From the NCBI GenBank assembly GCA_030615145.1, contig JAUWZT010000181.1, positions 1 to 7,578 of the forward strand: a DNA stretch of 7,578 nt. The letters are read 5' to 3'. The notes beneath the pieces were generated by a model. The model did not search any database, had not been told where the DNA came from, and saw nothing but the letters and a program-made list of their open reading frames with translations. Origin of the DNA: Promethearchaeota archaeon. Lineage in GTDB: Archaea; Asgardarchaeota; Lokiarchaeia; Sigyniarchaeales; SOKP01. Made by a program: the position numbers and the translations under genes. How positions within the stretch are numbered: position 1 is the first letter of the stretch; every line of letters starts with the position of its first letter. Below are positions 6,935 to 7,578 of the stretch, one piece after another.

Positions 6935-7273
6935 TTGAAATTGTATATAGAAATAGTATTACAAAATCGATATCATTCTCATAACATTATATTCATCTCC
7001 CATGATCCTTATATCAACGAAAGGGATTATAGACTTACTGAGTTAACAAGTGATTTTAATGAAGCAGTGAAAGGAGCTGATGTATTAATCTTTGCTACAA
7101 ACCATAAGGAATATTATAACCTCGATCTTGATGATTTAAAGAAGAAAGTAAGAACACCGATTATTATAGATGGAAGGAACATATTTGACAAGAAATTGGT
7201 TGAAGAAAAAGGTTTCATTTACAGAAAGGTTGGAGAAGGGTCAAAAAAAAATCGATATGAAGTAAAAAAGTAA
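6935..7273 (+). pseudogene. Duplicated C-terminal fragment of the nucleotide-sugar dehydrogenase
   Basis: An open frame of 112 codons from a TTG at 6935. Codons from ~8 to ~104 match residues ~355-451 of the intact enzyme at 2164-3534 almost exactly (V to I and N to K are the only replacements), then diverge into KNRYEVKK. It lacks the NAD-binding domain, the catalytic Cys, and the first ~27 residues of the UDP-binding domain (including GVSYKANTDDVRNTP), so it cannot act as a dehydrogenase and probably cannot fold as a normal UDP-binding domain. No obvious Shine-Dalgarno precedes the TTG. The frame is intact and most differences are silent, so it was under selection as protein until recently, either inside a lost full-length paralogue or as a short protein. 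I favour a recent gene remnant. Confidence 0.8.
6956..7247 (+). repeat. Dispersed direct repeat, copy 2
   Basis: Matches 3226-3517 over 292 bases with 10 mismatches and no gaps. The flanks are unrelated. The copy carries AAAATCGATAT near its start (6963-6973) and again just past its end (7248-7258); copy 1 has only the first. Confidence 0.95.
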
Positions 7274-7279
7274 GAGTTT

Positions 7280-7340
7280 ATCTCAAGTTCTTGCGGAACT
7301 AAGGAATAAAACCTAACGTTTTTGCTTTATTCCTCGAGAT
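7280..7340 (+). other. Predicted three-way-junction structure, possible structured RNA or 3' element
   Basis: Seven bases after the fragment's stop, three nested stems pair exactly. P1 is ATCTC (7280-7284) with GAGAT (7336-7340). P2 is AGTTC (7286-7290) with GAACT (7296-7300). P3 is AGGAATAAA (7302-7310) with TTTATTCCT (7326-7334). Single unpaired bases join the stems. This compact fold with 19 Watson-Crick pairs is not a tRNA and fits no class I recognise. T-tracts follow, so it would be at the 3' end of a plus-strand transcript. Confidence 0.45.
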
Positions 7341-7382
7341 TTTGTTTATTTTTGGCTTTTTTTTTCTTTGCGTTTTTTTTTT
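7341..7382 (+). terminator. T-tract terminator region
   Basis: Several runs of T, up to nine or ten long, follow the folded element. This is a typical archaeal end of transcription for any message from the dehydrogenase fragment. Confidence 0.5.
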
Positions 7383-7488
7383 AGTATATTTATCCACGAA
7401 ATTATTCCGTCAACGATGCCTCAACCAGAGGTCATACAAAATCTGCTTCGGCTACGGGTTTTTTAATTTTGTATTTCCATTCAGACAT
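7343..7488 (-). pseudogene. Possible decayed minus-strand gene start
   Basis: From an ATG at 7486-7488 the minus strand reads MSEWKYKIKKPVAEADFV, then TGA (7432-7434), PLVEASLTE and TAA (7402-7404). In the next frame over, IVDGIISWINILKKKRKEKK runs on to a TAA near 7343, resembling the Lys-rich tails common in such proteins. This could be one short gene broken by a frameshift and a stop. I recognise no family. Upstream DNA to the window edge is AT-rich and could hold its promoter. Confidence 0.3.
7434..7474. repeat. Inverted repeat with 9-base arms
   Basis: ATACAAAAT (7434-7442) and ATTTTGTAT (7466-7474) are exact complements with a 23-base loop. A smaller stem, CCTC (7419-7422) with GAGG (7428-7431), lies just before it. 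The repeat overlaps the decayed minus-strand coding stretch and may be coincidental. Confidence 0.35.
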
Positions 7489-7578
7489 TTTGATTAAGTT
7501 TTATTTTATTAGTTATTTTGAATATAATTAAGCAATCTTAAAAGAGTATTTGTTATATTTAATAATTATACGAGATTT

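Noticed and set aside
3226..7247. Template/variable repeat pair of a diversity-generating retroelement
   Set aside because: There is no reverse transcriptase, the differences are not concentrated at A positions, and most are silent.
7280..7340. tRNA gene or integron attC site
   Set aside because: Stem sizes, the lack of a CCA-compatible acceptor stem and T-loop, and the absence of attC core sites or an integrase argue against both.
1..7578. CRISPR array or insertion sequence
   Set aside because: No regularly spaced repeats, no transposase motifs and no paired terminal inverted repeats with target duplications were seen.

Overview
The window looks like a piece of an archaeal genome, most plausibly an Asgard archaeon of the Lokiarchaeia type. 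This is inferred from strongly AT-rich DNA, TATA-box-like elements ahead of several genes, T-tract ends, frequent TTG and GTG starts, lysine-rich protein tails, and the mix of a long TPR protein, a lone receiver domain and a small Cys4 protein. No ribosomal or other marker gene confirms the lineage.

Positions 1-1178 (minus) hold most of a GH172/DUF2961 glycoside hydrolase that runs off the left edge and ends in a hydrophobic segment. A divergent, AT-rich 160-bp spacer leads to an intact rhomboid intramembrane protease (1339-2019, plus), followed by an intact UDP-N-acetylhexosamine 6-dehydrogenase of the WecC type (2164-3534, plus). Convergent to that are three minus-strand genes: a small Cys4 protein of unknown role (3616-3990), a stand-alone response-regulator receiver (4135-4497), and a 534-residue TPR protein (4553-6157). 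The last two are 55 bp apart and probably form one transcription unit. The TPR gene has a strong Shine-Dalgarno sequence and a perfect inverted repeat upstream.

From about 6220 to the right edge the window is gene debris. A single minus-strand frame (6223-6603) begins as the [4Fe-4S] N-terminus of a molybdopterin oxidoreductase (formate dehydrogenase type) and continues, without a frame change, into the ATP-binding C-terminus of a histidine kinase. Two TAA codons interrupt it. Next come a 44-codon minus-strand frame, then a 292-bp copy of the C-terminus of the window's own sugar dehydrogenase (96.6% identical, 8 of 10 differences silent) behind its own TATA-like element. A predicted three-way-junction fold and T-tracts follow, and last a decayed minus-strand gene start.

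Functionally, the dehydrogenase supplies uronic-acid-type amino sugars for surface glycans, the GH172 enzyme cleaves or transfers furanosyl sugars, and the rhomboid cuts membrane proteins. The TPR and receiver pair looks like signalling output that may have lost a neighbouring kinase, of which a remnant lies just upstream. The debris zone is the most unusual part: fragments of at least three identifiable genes sit side by side with no transposase, integrase or reverse transcriptase in view.
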